From contig NZ_KB891809.1 of assembly GCF_000373565.1 (NCBI RefSeq), positions 124,001 through 188,000 of the forward strand: a stretch of 64,000 nt of DNA, given 5' to 3'. Position 1 is the stretch's first letter; each line of letters begins with the position of its first letter. The notes beneath the pieces were generated by a model. That model did not search any database and was not told where the DNA came from. It was given only the letters and a program-made list of their open reading frames with translations. A program made the translations under genes and the position numbers. Source of the stretch: Streptomyces sp. HmicA12 (GTDB lineage Bacteria; Actinomycetota; Actinomycetes; Streptomycetales; Streptomycetaceae). Below are positions 15,934-24,506 of this stretch, in pieces.

Positions 15934-17106
15934 TCAGGAATCCCGGCACAGAAGCAGCAGCGCCCTGTCGTCGTTCACGTCCTTGGCCACCGCCTCGATG
16001 AGGTGCCAGGCCGCGCCGTGGAAGCCGCCGGTGACGTAGCGGTCGGCCTCGCCGGTGAGGCGGTCGATGCCCTCGGCGATGTCGCGGTCGGAGGTCTCGA
16101 CCAGGCCGTCCGTGAAGAGCATCAGGACGTCGCCGGGCCGCAGCGTGCCCTTCGTCGCGTCGAACTCGGCGCCGTCGTAGACCCCGAGGAGCGGGCCCTC
16201 CGCCGCCTTCTCCTCCCAGCGGCCGGTGCCCGCGCTGAGCTGGAGGCCCGGCGGGTGGCCCGCGGAGTAGAGCTCGTAGTCGCCCGATTCGAGGTCGAGG
16301 ACGAGGTGGATGGAGGTCGCGAAGCCCTCGTCCCAGTCCTGGCGGAGCAGGTAGCCGTTGGCCGCGGGGAGGAAGGCGTGCGGCGGGAGGGAGCCGAGCA
16401 GGCCGCTGAAGGCTCCGGCCAGGAGCAGGGCCCTGGACGCCGCGTCCATGCCCTTGCCGGAGACGTCGGTGAGAACGACCTCGAGGGTGCGGCCGTTGTT
16501 GGTCCGGGCCGCGACCACGAAGTCGCCGGAGAACGACTGGCCGCCGGCCGGGCGCAGCGCCATCTCGCGGTGCCAGCCGGCCGGCAGCTGCGGCAGCCGG
16601 GACTGGGTGCGGATGCGCTCGCGCAGGTCGAAGAGCATCGTGCCGCCGCGCCGCCAGGGCACGCCGACGCGGCTGCGGAACTGCGCTATGAGCAGGCCGA
16701 AGAAACCGCAGGCCGCGACCGTGAGGACGGTGCCGGGAGTGACCGCGGCGGGCTGCTGCTCGTACGGGCCGAGCTGGTACGACTCCACGATCAGGGCCGC
16801 GGCCGCCGCCGCGTACAGGCCGAGCAGGCTGGCCGGGCGCAGCAGCAGGCCGCCCGCGACGATGGGCAGGACCAGGACCGCCGGGGAGCACCAGACCGGG
16901 TTGAGGATCGTGGCGCAGGCGATCAGCGGCACCATGATCAGCAGGCCGGCCAGGGCTATCCAGTCCGAGCCGTCGCCGCGGAAGTAGTCCACCCCGGATT
17001 TGCGCACGGCTGTGCGGACCCGGTGCACACGCATCTTCAACCGGGCCGGAAGCGTCTCGGCCTCCGCGCGCTGTTCGCGCCGTCGCCGTTCTCGTCGTAC
17101 CGCCAT
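15934..17106 (-). CDS. Membrane-anchored PP2C-type (SpoIIE) serine phosphatase
   Basis: The 390-residue product has a very basic N-terminus, four or five TM helices (about residues 48-150), and a cytosolic SpoIIE/PP2C domain. Metal-binding motifs are FSGDFVVA, DVSGKGMDAA, AGHPPGL, LLGVYDG, FTDGLVE and NDDRALL. Enzymes of this class dephosphorylate anti-anti-sigma factors or related regulators. No PAS or GAF sensor domain is present, so the membrane part is the probable sensor. No anti-sigma or STAS gene is nearby. Confidence 0.88.
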   Translation of the reverse strand: MAVRRERRRREQRAEAETLPARLKMRVHRVRTAVRKSGVDYFRGDGSDWIALAGLLIMVPLIACATILNPVWCSPAVLVLPIVAGGLLLRPASLLGLYAAAAAALIVESYQLGPYEQQPAAVTPGTVLTVAACGFFGLLIAQFRSRVGVPWRRGGTMLFDLRERIRTQSRLPQLPAGWHREMALRPAGGQSFSGDFVVAARTNNGRTLEVVLTDVSGKGMDAASRALLLAGAFSGLLGSLPPHAFLPAANGYLLRQDWDEGFATSIHLVLDLESGDYELYSAGHPPGLQLSAGTGRWEEKAAEGPLLGVYDGAEFDATKGTLRPGDVLMLFTDGLVETSDRDIAEGIDRLTGEADRYVTGGFHGAAWHLIEAVAKDVNDDRALLLLCRDS

Positions 17107-17245
17107 TGCTCGTGGACCTTATCCATCGGGCCTGGATCTGTGCACGGGAGGTCCCACTTGTCCCCCTTTCCGGGCACGTCCGGCAAGGGGGAAGGACCGG
17201 GAAAATCGCTCGCTCCCGACTTGCCCGCGCTGATAAGCCTGGCGT

Positions 17246-18475
17246 ATGACGACCGACCTGCGCGTGCTGAGCCGTGACGAGTGGGACCGCTGGTACGGGA
17301 GGCTGATGCTGGCCTTCGGCGGGGTGCCCGAGTCGCCGCAGGAGCAGCGGCTGTGGGACGACCTGACGGACGTCGACCGCTCGCTGGGGGTGTGGGACGG
17401 CGAGGAGTGCGTGGGCACCGCGGGCGCCTTCTCGTTCCGGGTCTCGGTGCCCGGCGGCGCGTTCGTGGACGCCGCGGGCGTGACCATGGTGAGCGTCGCG
17501 GCCACGCATCGCAGGCGCGGCCTGCTCACCTCGATGATGCGGCGCCAGCTCGACGACGTACGGGCGTGGGGCGAGCCGCTCGCGGTGCTGACCGCGTCCG
17601 AGCCCGCGATCTACGGGCGGTTCGGATACGGCATCGCCACCCGGCAGTTGAGCCTCACCATCGACTCGTCACGGGTGCGGATCGACGTCCCTGCCGGGAC
17701 GGACGACGTACGGCTGCGGTACGTGGATCCGGCCGAGGCCGCCGAGCGGTGCGAGGCGGTGTATCTGCGGACCGTCGGCAGCCGGCCCGGGAATCTCGCC
17801 CGTTCGCCCGGCTGGGAGCGGCTGCCGCTGCTCGATCCGCCGGAGGACCGGGACGGCGCCTCGCCGCTGCAGTGCGTGCTCGCCGAGCGGGGCGGTGAGG
17901 TCGTCGGCTTCACCCGCTTCCGCAACAGGCCGGGCGGCGACTGGGGGGTGTCGCGCGCGCGGATCCAGGCGCGGGACGTCACGGCGCTCGATCCGGCGGC
18001 GTACGCGGCGCTGTGGCGGTTCCTGCTGGACATCGATCTGACGGAGACGGTGGAGAGCCGGAACCGTCCGGTCGACGATCCGCTGCTCTCGATGATTTCC
18101 GACGTTCGCCGGTGCGGTGTCCGGATGCGTGACTCGATGCACGTACGTCTGGTGGACATGGCGACCGCCCTCGAAGCGCGTACGTATGTCGCGCCGCTGG
18201 ACGTGGTGCTGGAGGTCGAGGACGCCTTCTGCCCCTGGAACGCGGGGCGTTGGCGGCTGACCGGGGACGCGAAGGGCGCGTCCTGCGAGCGGACCACGGA
18301 CGCCGCCGAACTCGCGCTGTCCGTACGGGAATTGGGTGCGGCCTATCTCGGTGACGTGTCGCTGGCCGAGCTGGCGGCGGCCGGGCGGGTGCGGGAGCTG
18401 CGGCAGGGCGCGCTGACGGAGGCGGCGGTGGCGTTCGGCTCACCGGTCGCACCGTGGCTGCAGCACGGGTTCTAG
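17246..18475 (+). CDS. Eis-like GNAT-family N-acetyltransferase
   Basis: This 409-residue protein has the Eis layout: an N-terminal GNAT domain with acetyl-CoA loop ATHRRRGLLTSMM, a central GNAT-like domain and a C-terminal SCP2-like domain. Y123 (in IYGRFGYG) and S118 match the catalytic Tyr and Ser of mycobacterial Eis. The last residue is Phe409, whose terminal carboxylate would act as base as in Eis. Family members acetylate amines, including aminoglycosides. The TAG stop lies at the exact edge of a MITE-like insertion yet the C-terminus is intact. Confidence 0.85.
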   Translation: MTTDLRVLSRDEWDRWYGRLMLAFGGVPESPQEQRLWDDLTDVDRSLGVWDGEECVGTAGAFSFRVSVPGGAFVDAAGVTMVSVAATHRRRGLLTSMMRRQLDDVRAWGEPLAVLTASEPAIYGRFGYGIATRQLSLTIDSSRVRIDVPAGTDDVRLRYVDPAEAAERCEAVYLRTVGSRPGNLARSPGWERLPLLDPPEDRDGASPLQCVLAERGGEVVGFTRFRNRPGGDWGVSRARIQARDVTALDPAAYAALWRFLLDIDLTETVESRNRPVDDPLLSMISDVRRCGVRMRDSMHVRLVDMATALEARTYVAPLDVVLEVEDAFCPWNAGRWRLTGDAKGASCERTTDAAELALSVRELGAAYLGDVSLAELAAAGRVRELRQGALTEAAVAFGSPVAPWLQHGF

Positions 18476-18619
18476 GTCGTGTCCGCAAAGTCCCTCCGTC
18501 CGCCCGGAGGGCGGGCCCTGCGGCGTCAATGGGGTCTCCCCTGCTCGGAGCCTGTCGAAGAGCTTGGGGAAGCGTGCCAGGCGTCGCCGGGCAGGAGGGA
18601 CTTTGCGGACACGACCTAG
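18472..18619. mobile_element. MITE-like element, 140 bp, with 22-bp perfect inverted ends and CTAG duplication
   Basis: Positions 18476-18497 are exactly complementary to 18594-18615, and each end is flanked by CTAG (18472-18475 and 18616-18619). The 96-bp interior has no ORF. Terminal inverted repeats plus a 4-bp palindromic duplication fit a non-autonomous element moved by an IS5-like transposase; the transposase is not in this window. Both flanking genes use the CTAG as their stop. Confidence 0.8.
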
Positions 18620-18837
18620 GCGGTCTCGACGGCCCGTCGCTCCGTACGCGGGCGCAGGGCGAACCAGAGCGCGATGAACCAGCCGATGCCGGTGCCGCCG
18701 AGGAGGACGTTCAGGACCAGGATCATCCAGCGGTGGTCGGCCTTGCGTTTGAAGGCGATCCAGGTCGGCAGCAGGCCTATGACGAGGCAGAAGAAGGTGA
18801 TGATGAGGACCTCGGTGGGCCCCAGCTGGGAGAACAT
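18616..18837 (-). CDS. Superinfection-immunity-family small membrane protein
   Basis: The 73 residues have two TM helices (ITFFCLVIGLLPTWIAF and LNVLLGGTGIGWFIALWFAL) joined by a short basic loop, and a charged tail. LLGGTGIGW is the signature of the superinfection immunity family, named after phage T4 Imm. In cellular genomes these proteins are widespread and no immunity role is proven. The stop TAG comes from the CTAG beside the MITE-like element. Confidence 0.7.
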   Translation of the reverse strand: MFSQLGPTEVLIITFFCLVIGLLPTWIAFKRKADHRWMILVLNVLLGGTGIGWFIALWFALRPRTERRAVETA

Positions 18838-18858
18838 GAGCGCACTGTATGTCGAAGG

Positions 18859-19677
18859 TCAGTGCGACGGCTGGCAGTTGGGGCACCAGAAGAGGTTGCG
18901 GGCCGCCAGTTCCGCCGTGCGGATCTCCGTGCCGCACAGGTGGCAGGGCTGCGGCGCGCGGCGGTAGACGTAGACCTCGCCGCCGTGGTCGTCGACGCGC
19001 GGCGGGCGGTTCATCGCCTCCGGGGTGTGCTCGGGGCGGACCGTGTCGATGCGGTTGTGGCGGACGCCCTCGCGCATCAGGGCCACCAAGTCGTCCCAGA
19101 TCGCGGTGAATTGGCCCTCGGTGATGCTCTTCCCCGGCGTGTACGGGTCGATGCCGTGGCGGAAGAGGACCTCGGCCCGGTAGACGTTGCCGACGCCCGA
19201 GACGACCTTCTGGTCCATGAGGAGCGCGGCGATCGTGGTGCGGCTGCGGGAGACGCGGGCGTACGCCCTGGCGGGGGTGTCGGCGGGGCGCAGCGGGTCC
19301 GGGCCGAGGCGGTCGTGTATCGCCTGCTTCTCGGCGTCCGTGATCAGGGCGCAGGCGGTGGGGCCGCGCAGGTCCGAGTAGTGGGCGTCGTTCGCCAGGC
19401 GCAGGCGGACCGTGTCCGTGGGGGGCGGGGCCGGGGTCTCGCCGAGGGTGTACTTGCCGAAGAGGCCCAGGTGGATGTGGACCCAGGTGTCCTCGGCCGT
19501 GCCGAATCCGAGGAAGAGATGCTTGCCGTGGGCCTCGGTGCGGGTGAGTTCTTGGCCGGTGAGGAGGGCGGCCGCGTCGGAGAACTTGCCCTGGGGGCTG
19601 CTGACCCTGGCCTCGCGGCCGAGGAATCGGTCGGCGTGGTCCTGTGCGAGGCGGTGGATCGTGTGGCCCTCGGGCAC
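18859..19677 (-). CDS. nei2: Endonuclease VIII-type DNA glycosylase (Nei2)
   Basis: This base-excision repair enzyme removes oxidised bases and cleaves the strand. The GTG start at 19677 (after GAGGAGA) gives MPEGHTIHR: Pro1 after Met removal is the nucleophile and Glu2 the acid. HGKHLFLGF supplies the conserved Lys. The H2TH region (MDQKVVSGVGNVYRAEVLF) and a C-terminal zinc finger (CHLCG...CPNC) are intact. At 272 residues it matches actinobacterial Nei2 (MPEGHT) rather than Fpg or Nei1. Confidence 0.92.
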   Translation of the reverse strand: MPEGHTIHRLAQDHADRFLGREARVSSPQGKFSDAAALLTGQELTRTEAHGKHLFLGFGTAEDTWVHIHLGLFGKYTLGETPAPPPTDTVRLRLANDAHYSDLRGPTACALITDAEKQAIHDRLGPDPLRPADTPARAYARVSRSRTTIAALLMDQKVVSGVGNVYRAEVLFRHGIDPYTPGKSITEGQFTAIWDDLVALMREGVRHNRIDTVRPEHTPEAMNRPPRVDDHGGEVYVYRRAPQPCHLCGTEIRTAELAARNLFWCPNCQPSH

Positions 19678-19714
19678 GGCCGTCGTTCTCCTCGGGTGGG
19701 TGGGGGCTGCTGTC

Positions 19715-19785
19715 CTGGGGCGCTGCCCCAGACCCCGCTCCTCAAGCGCCGGAGGGGCTGGATTTCACCCGGGCGGGCTTGAGGA
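19715..19785. repeat. Hairpin-forming intergenic repeat between nei2 and rpiB
   Basis: CTGGGGC/GCCCCAG (19715-19721 with 19725-19731) is followed by TCCTCAAGC/GCTTGAGGA (19739-19747 with 19777-19785). The CTCCTCAAGCGCCGGAGGGG core is one I recognise as common between Streptomyces genes. It probably ends rpiB transcripts. Confidence 0.5.
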
Positions 19786-19802
19786 ACGAGGAAGAGCCGG
19801 GC

Positions 19803-20291
19803 TCAGCCCTGCTGGGGGTGGTGGTCCGGGATCGCCGGCAGCTCGCCCGTCTCCTCGTAGCGCGACAGCATGTCGATGCGGCGCTGGTGGCGCTCCTCGT
19901 TCGAGTACGGCGTGCTCAGGAAGATCTCGACGAACTTCGTCGCCTCCTCCTCGCTGTGCATGCGGCCACCGATGGAGATCACGTTCGCGTTGTTGTGCTC
20001 ACGGCCGAGCGCCGCGGTCTGCTCGCTCCAGGCGAGGGCCGCACGGACGCCCTTGACCTTGTTCGCGGCGATCTGCTCGCCGTTGCCGGAGCCGCCGATC
20101 ACGATGCCGAGGGCGTCGGGGTCCGCCGCCGTCCTCTCCGCGGCGCGGAGGCAGAACGGGGGGTAGTCGTCGACGGCGTCGTAGATGTGGGGCCCGCAGT
20201 CGACGGGCTCGTGGCCGTGGGCCGTCAGCCATTCGACCAGGTGGTTCTTGAGTTCGTAGCCGGCGTGATCAGAGCCGAGATAGACGCGCAT
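19803..20291 (-). CDS. rpiB: Ribose-5-phosphate isomerase B
   Basis: The enzyme interconverts ribose 5-phosphate and ribulose 5-phosphate in the pentose phosphate pathway. Its 162 residues show LGSDHAGYELK, GGSGNGEQIAANKVKG and HNNAN. The motif has Glu (GNGEQ) where the E. coli enzyme has its active-site Cys region, as in mycobacterial RpiB, which uses a Glu base. The last 15 residues (IPDHHPQQG) are a His-rich tail common in actinobacteria. Confidence 0.94.
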   Translation of the reverse strand: MRVYLGSDHAGYELKNHLVEWLTAHGHEPVDCGPHIYDAVDDYPPFCLRAAERTAADPDALGIVIGGSGNGEQIAANKVKGVRAALAWSEQTAALGREHNNANVISIGGRMHSEEEATKFVEIFLSTPYSNEERHQRRIDMLSRYEETGELPAIPDHHPQQG

Positions 20292-20472
20292 GGATCCGAG
20301 TGTGGCACGCCGCGGCCCGGGTAGTCGCTGGCGGGGCCCTGACCTCGTACGTCACAGGGCTTCACCGGCGTAACGAAGACAACAATCCGGAGTCGACTCT
20401 TCCGTATCCACCGCCCCGGCGCTTTGAATGCCAGGGCTCGCAACCCGAGTCCCCACGAACGTAAGGACGTCC

Positions 20473-21888
20473 ATGACCGCGCAGTCATCCCTGCAGTCGT
20501 CACCTGAGACGCAAGAGACCCCGCCGGGCGGCGACGGCCTCAAGGCCGGGCTGAAGAACCGGCACCTGTCGATGATCGCCATCGGCGGTGTCATCGGCGC
20601 GGGCCTCTTCGTCGGGTCCGGTTCCGGGATCGCGGCGGCGGGGCCCGCCATCCTCGTCTCGTACGCGCTCGTCGGCGCGATGGTCGTGCTCGTGATGCGG
20701 ATGCTCGGCGAGATGGCCGCCGCGCGGCCCTCGTCCGGCTCCTTCTCCGCCTACGCCGATCAGGCGCTCGGGCGCTGGGCCGGTTTCTCCATCGGCTGGC
20801 TGTACTGGTTCTTCTGGGTCGTGGTGCTCGCCGTGGAGGCGACCGCCGGGGCGACCATCCTCAACGGGTGGATACCGGCCGTGCCGCAGTGGGCCTGGGC
20901 GCTGATCGTGATGGTCGTGCTGACGGTCGTGAACCTGGCGGCCGTCGGGTCGTACGGCGAGTTCGAGTTCTGGTTCGCCGGGATCAAGGTCGTCGCCATC
21001 GCGGCGTTCGTGATCATCGGGCTGCTCGCGGTCTTCGGCGTGCTGCCGGGCTCCGACAACCCGGGCGCCGGGTTCGGGCACCTCACCGACGCGGGCGGCT
21101 TCTTCCCGAAGGGACCGGGAGCGATCCTCACCGGTGTCCTGATGGTCGTCTTCTCCTTCATGGGCAGCGAGATCGTCACCCTGGCCGCCGGTGAGTCCGA
21201 GGACCCGCAGAAGGCCGTGACCCGGGCGACCAACTCGGTGATCTGGCGGATCGGCATCTTCTACCTCGGCTCGATCTTCGTCGTGCTGACCCTGCTGCCG
21301 TGGAACGACCCGTCGATCGTCAAGGACGGCTCGTACGTCGCGGCGCTCAACTCCATCGGCATCCCGCACGCCGGTCAGGTCATGGACGTCATCGTGCTCA
21401 CCGCCGTGCTGTCCTGCCTCAACTCGGGCCTGTACACCGCCTCCCGCATGGCCTTCTCGCTCGGGCAGCGCGGGGACGCGCCGAAGGCGTTCGCGAAGAC
21501 CACCTCGCGCGGTGTGCCGCGGACCGCGATCCTCGGCTCCGTCGTCTTCGGGTTCCTCGCCGTCTGGTTCAACTACCAGTGGCCGGACACCGTCTTCAAC
21601 TTCCTGCTGAACTCCTCCGGCGCCGTCGCCCTCTTCGTCTGGCTCGTCATCTGCTTCACGCAGCTGAAGATGCGCGGCATGATCCTGCGCGAGCAGCCGG
21701 AGAAGCTCGTCGTGAAGATGTGGCTGTTCCCGTACCTGACGTGGGCGACGATCGCGATGATCTCGTTCGTGCTCGTGTACATGCTGACCGACGACGCCGG
21801 GCGTGAGCAGGTGCTGCTGTCGCTGTTGGTGGCGGCGTTCGTGGTCGGGTTCTCGCTGGTGCGGGAGAAGGTGCAGCGGAAGCGCTGA
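20473..21888 (+). CDS. Amino acid permease, APC superfamily (AAT family), paralog 1
   Basis: I use ATG 20473 (AAGGAC upstream), giving 471 residues and 12 TM helices. LKNRHLSMIAIGGVIGAGLF, MRMLGEMAAARPSSGSFSAYA and QWAWALIVM match proton-coupled GabP/AnsP/proline-specific permeases. Two paralogs lie at 26710 and 28244 with the same signature motifs. The amino acid carried cannot be inferred. It converges on the kinase gene with a 36-bp gap. Confidence 0.9.
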   Translation: MTAQSSLQSSPETQETPPGGDGLKAGLKNRHLSMIAIGGVIGAGLFVGSGSGIAAAGPAILVSYALVGAMVVLVMRMLGEMAAARPSSGSFSAYADQALGRWAGFSIGWLYWFFWVVVLAVEATAGATILNGWIPAVPQWAWALIVMVVLTVVNLAAVGSYGEFEFWFAGIKVVAIAAFVIIGLLAVFGVLPGSDNPGAGFGHLTDAGGFFPKGPGAILTGVLMVVFSFMGSEIVTLAAGESEDPQKAVTRATNSVIWRIGIFYLGSIFVVLTLLPWNDPSIVKDGSYVAALNSIGIPHAGQVMDVIVLTAVLSCLNSGLYTASRMAFSLGQRGDAPKAFAKTTSRGVPRTAILGSVVFGFLAVWFNYQWPDTVFNFLLNSSGAVALFVWLVICFTQLKMRGMILREQPEKLVVKMWLFPYLTWATIAMISFVLVYMLTDDAGREQVLLSLLVAAFVVGFSLVREKVQRKR

Positions 21889-21924
21889 GCACCCGCGACG
21901 GTGCCGCGGCCCGTGGACAGGCCC

Positions 21925-23538
21925 TCAATTGGGCCGCAGCACCGTGAACGTCTTCTTCACCTGCTCGTAGCGCTCCTTCGCCGGGCCCGCCACCTGCGGC
22001 TGGTACCAGGTCCCGATCTGGTACGACTGCGAGTCCTGCTCGAAGCCGAGCAGTTCGGCGTGCCAGCGCCTGCCGTCGAGGGTGAACAGGTACTCCCAGA
22101 CGACCGCGGGGCGGCCCCGGAACGTCGTACGGTTCAGACGGATCTTCGCGTAGTCCTGGCCCTGGTGGGCGTCGCGCTCCGACTTCTGCCAGGTCGTGAA
22201 GAGGTCGTCCTTGGCGAGCGCCGACTGCGTGACCAGTTCCTGGGTGCCGTCGGGTGAGGTGTAGTGCACCTCGGACGCCGTCTTCACCGACCGCTTCCAG
22301 TCCTGGGGCGGCACCCACGCGTAGCCGACCTCGCGGCGCGACCCGGGCGGCAGTGTCTGGGCGGTCGTCGGCGGGCGTGACGTGCCCTCGACCGTCGGCG
22401 GCAGGGACGTGACCGTCGGGCTGCCGCCTCCCCCGCCCGTCTCGGGATCCTCGCCGCCCGGCAGTGTGAGCGCGAGCGCCGCCGCGATGCCGCCGGCCAG
22501 CACCGCGCCGAGGACGACCAGCGGGGCGCGGCGGCGGCGCGGGCGCGGGTCCGCCGGGGTCGGCGGGCCGAGCAGGTCGTCGCCGGAGCCGGGCTTCGCG
22601 CACTCGGTCGGGGACTCGGCGGGCGACGAGGTCTCCTGCGAGGAGACGGGCGGCGGCGGGGCCGGGCGGCGCAGTCCGATGTCCAGGGTGCGGGTCCTGG
22701 GGTGCCAGGCCGGGTCGGGGGCGGGCGGCACGAGAGTGTCCGCGATCTCGTCGAGCCCCGGCCTGTCCCGCGGCTCCTTCGCCAGGAGCCGGGTGAGCAA
22801 GGGCGTCAGCCTGCCCGCTTCCGGAGGCAGTTGCGGCTCCTCGTAGAGCACGGCGTGCAGGGTCGCGAGGGTGGTGTCCCGGCTGAACGGGGACCGGCCG
22901 CCGAGCGCCGCGCACAGCGTCGCCCCGAGGGACCACAGGTCGGACGGCGGGCCCTGCGGTTTGCCGGAGACCCGCTCGGGCGCCATGTAGTCGGGCGAGC
23001 CGACGAGCATGCCGACCACGGTGAGCGCCTTGGTGTCCTGGATGGCGGCGATGCCGAAGTCGGTGAGCATGACGCGACGCCGCCCCGACCGCTCGATCAT
23101 CACGTTGCCGGGTTTGATGTCGCGGTGCAGGACGCCTCCCGCGTGCACCTGGCGCAGCGCCTGGGCCAGGCTGAGGCCGATGCCCGCGGCCTCGTCGACG
23201 CCGAGCGGGCCGTCCTCGACCAGGACCTGCTCCAGGGAGCGGCCGGCGACCAGCTCCATGACGATCCACAGCCGCTCGCCCTCGTCGACGACGTCGTAGA
23301 CGCGGACCACGTTGGGATGGTCGATCCGGGCCGAGGCGCGGGCCTCGCGCAGGGTGCGCTCACGGCGGGTGCGGGCGTCCTCCGGGTCGAGGCCGTCGAT
23401 GCGCATCTCCTTGACGGCGACCGGCCGGTCGAGCATCTCGTCGACCGCTCGCCACACCCGCCCCATGCCGCCCTGGCCAATGTGTTCGTCCAGGCGGTAG
23501 CGCGCGGCCACCACCAAGCCACGGACGCCTCCGCTCAT
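21925..23538 (-). CDS. Membrane Ser/Thr protein kinase (PknB type)
   Basis: The start at ATG 23538 follows CAGGGAA; the 537 residues begin MSGGVRGLVVAARYRL. The kinase domain (about 12-270) has GQGGMG, the VAVKEM lysine, VLHRDIKPGNVM, LTDFGIA and SPDYMAPE. A Pro/Ser-rich juxtamembrane linker, one TM helix (VVLGAVLAGGIAAALALTL) and a 170-residue extracytoplasmic domain (VGYAWVPPQDWKR to FTVLRPN) follow. No PASTA repeats are present, so it senses something other than muropeptides by the known mode. Substrates are unknown. Confidence 0.92.
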   Translation of the reverse strand: MSGGVRGLVVAARYRLDEHIGQGGMGRVWRAVDEMLDRPVAVKEMRIDGLDPEDARTRRERTLREARASARIDHPNVVRVYDVVDEGERLWIVMELVAGRSLEQVLVEDGPLGVDEAAGIGLSLAQALRQVHAGGVLHRDIKPGNVMIERSGRRRVMLTDFGIAAIQDTKALTVVGMLVGSPDYMAPERVSGKPQGPPSDLWSLGATLCAALGGRSPFSRDTTLATLHAVLYEEPQLPPEAGRLTPLLTRLLAKEPRDRPGLDEIADTLVPPAPDPAWHPRTRTLDIGLRRPAPPPPVSSQETSSPAESPTECAKPGSGDDLLGPPTPADPRPRRRRAPLVVLGAVLAGGIAAALALTLPGGEDPETGGGGGSPTVTSLPPTVEGTSRPPTTAQTLPPGSRREVGYAWVPPQDWKRSVKTASEVHYTSPDGTQELVTQSALAKDDLFTTWQKSERDAHQGQDYAKIRLNRTTFRGRPAVVWEYLFTLDGRRWHAELLGFEQDSQSYQIGTWYQPQVAGPAKERYEQVKKTFTVLRPN

Positions 23539-23724
23539 ATTCCCTGGCAATCGACTGCACCCCCGAAACACACGCAACACTCGAAACGCACGGAATCACA
23601 AAATCGACACTTCGCGCCGTCCCAGCATAGTGGGGAGAAATCTTGTGGTACCTCTTCAAGTACTGCGAATTCAGGCGCAGTTGCAGAAGTCACGGGGGAA
23701 ACAGAAACACCTAGGGGGACGAAC

Positions 23725-24462
23725 ATGAGTTCACGGCGTCACGCCAAGATCGCCGGGTCACTGCTGACCGCGACCGTCACTGCGGTGCTGGTCCTGCCGT
23801 TCGCCGCGGTCGCGGACGACCCGCCGGGGCCGGGCAGCAGCGAGGGCGGCAAGGCCATGGACAAGGCGCCCGCGGGCGTCGAGCTGACCACGACTCTGCC
23901 CAAAAAGATCTCGGTCGACAATTCGACCGAGGAGACGAAGGATCTCGTCGCGAGCGTGCGTAATCAGGGGACCGAGGACAGCGGAAAGATCATTCTGGCC
24001 GTCGTCGGATTCGACGGACTCTCGGTGAAAGATGTAGCGGGTTGTACAGCTATTCCGAAGAACAAACTTCCGAAGGGTTCCAACAGCGGTTTCTCCTGCG
24101 CGATCGACAATCTCGCGGCCGGGAAATCGAAGTCCTACAAGGTCGCCGCGACCTTCGATCTCGACAAGACCGGCAAGATCTGCCTGCCGGTGCAGAGCGG
24201 GGACGGCAAGAAGACGTTCTGGCAGCAGGGCCCGGTGCCGTTCGGCACGACCAGCCCGTCGCCGAACGCGCCCGTGACACCGCTGCTGCTCAACACGGAG
24301 AACAAGCCGGCCACGCCCGCGGGTGACAAGGGCAAGGAAGACCTCCCCTCGACCGGCATCGGCGACGAGGTGCTGCCGCTCGGCATGGTGGGCGCGGGCC
24401 TGATCGCGGCCGGCGGGGCGGGCCTGTGGGCCTCGCGCAGGAAGCCGTCCGGGACCGGCTGA
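23725..24462 (+). CDS. Secreted cell-wall protein with LPSTG sorting signal
   Basis: ATG 23725 follows AGGGGGA. The 245-residue product has a signal peptide (MSSRRHAKIAGSLLTATVTA...), a beta-rich domain with two cysteines (VAGCTAIP and GFSCAID) and a third at KICLPV, and a C-terminal sorting signal: LPSTG, a hydrophobic helix and an RRKPSGTG tail. A sortase would link it to the cell wall. No sortase is nearby. Codons such as AAT, ATT and GAT are used more than in neighbours, hinting at a different history. Confidence 0.8.
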   Translation: MSSRRHAKIAGSLLTATVTAVLVLPFAAVADDPPGPGSSEGGKAMDKAPAGVELTTTLPKKISVDNSTEETKDLVASVRNQGTEDSGKIILAVVGFDGLSVKDVAGCTAIPKNKLPKGSNSGFSCAIDNLAAGKSKSYKVAATFDLDKTGKICLPVQSGDGKKTFWQQGPVPFGTTSPSPNAPVTPLLLNTENKPATPAGDKGKEDLPSTGIGDEVLPLGMVGAGLIAAGGAGLWASRRKPSGTG

Positions 24463-24506
24463 AAAGCTGCCGGAATCTGTCAGGTTATGCGGGCAGAGTG
24501 CGGGTC

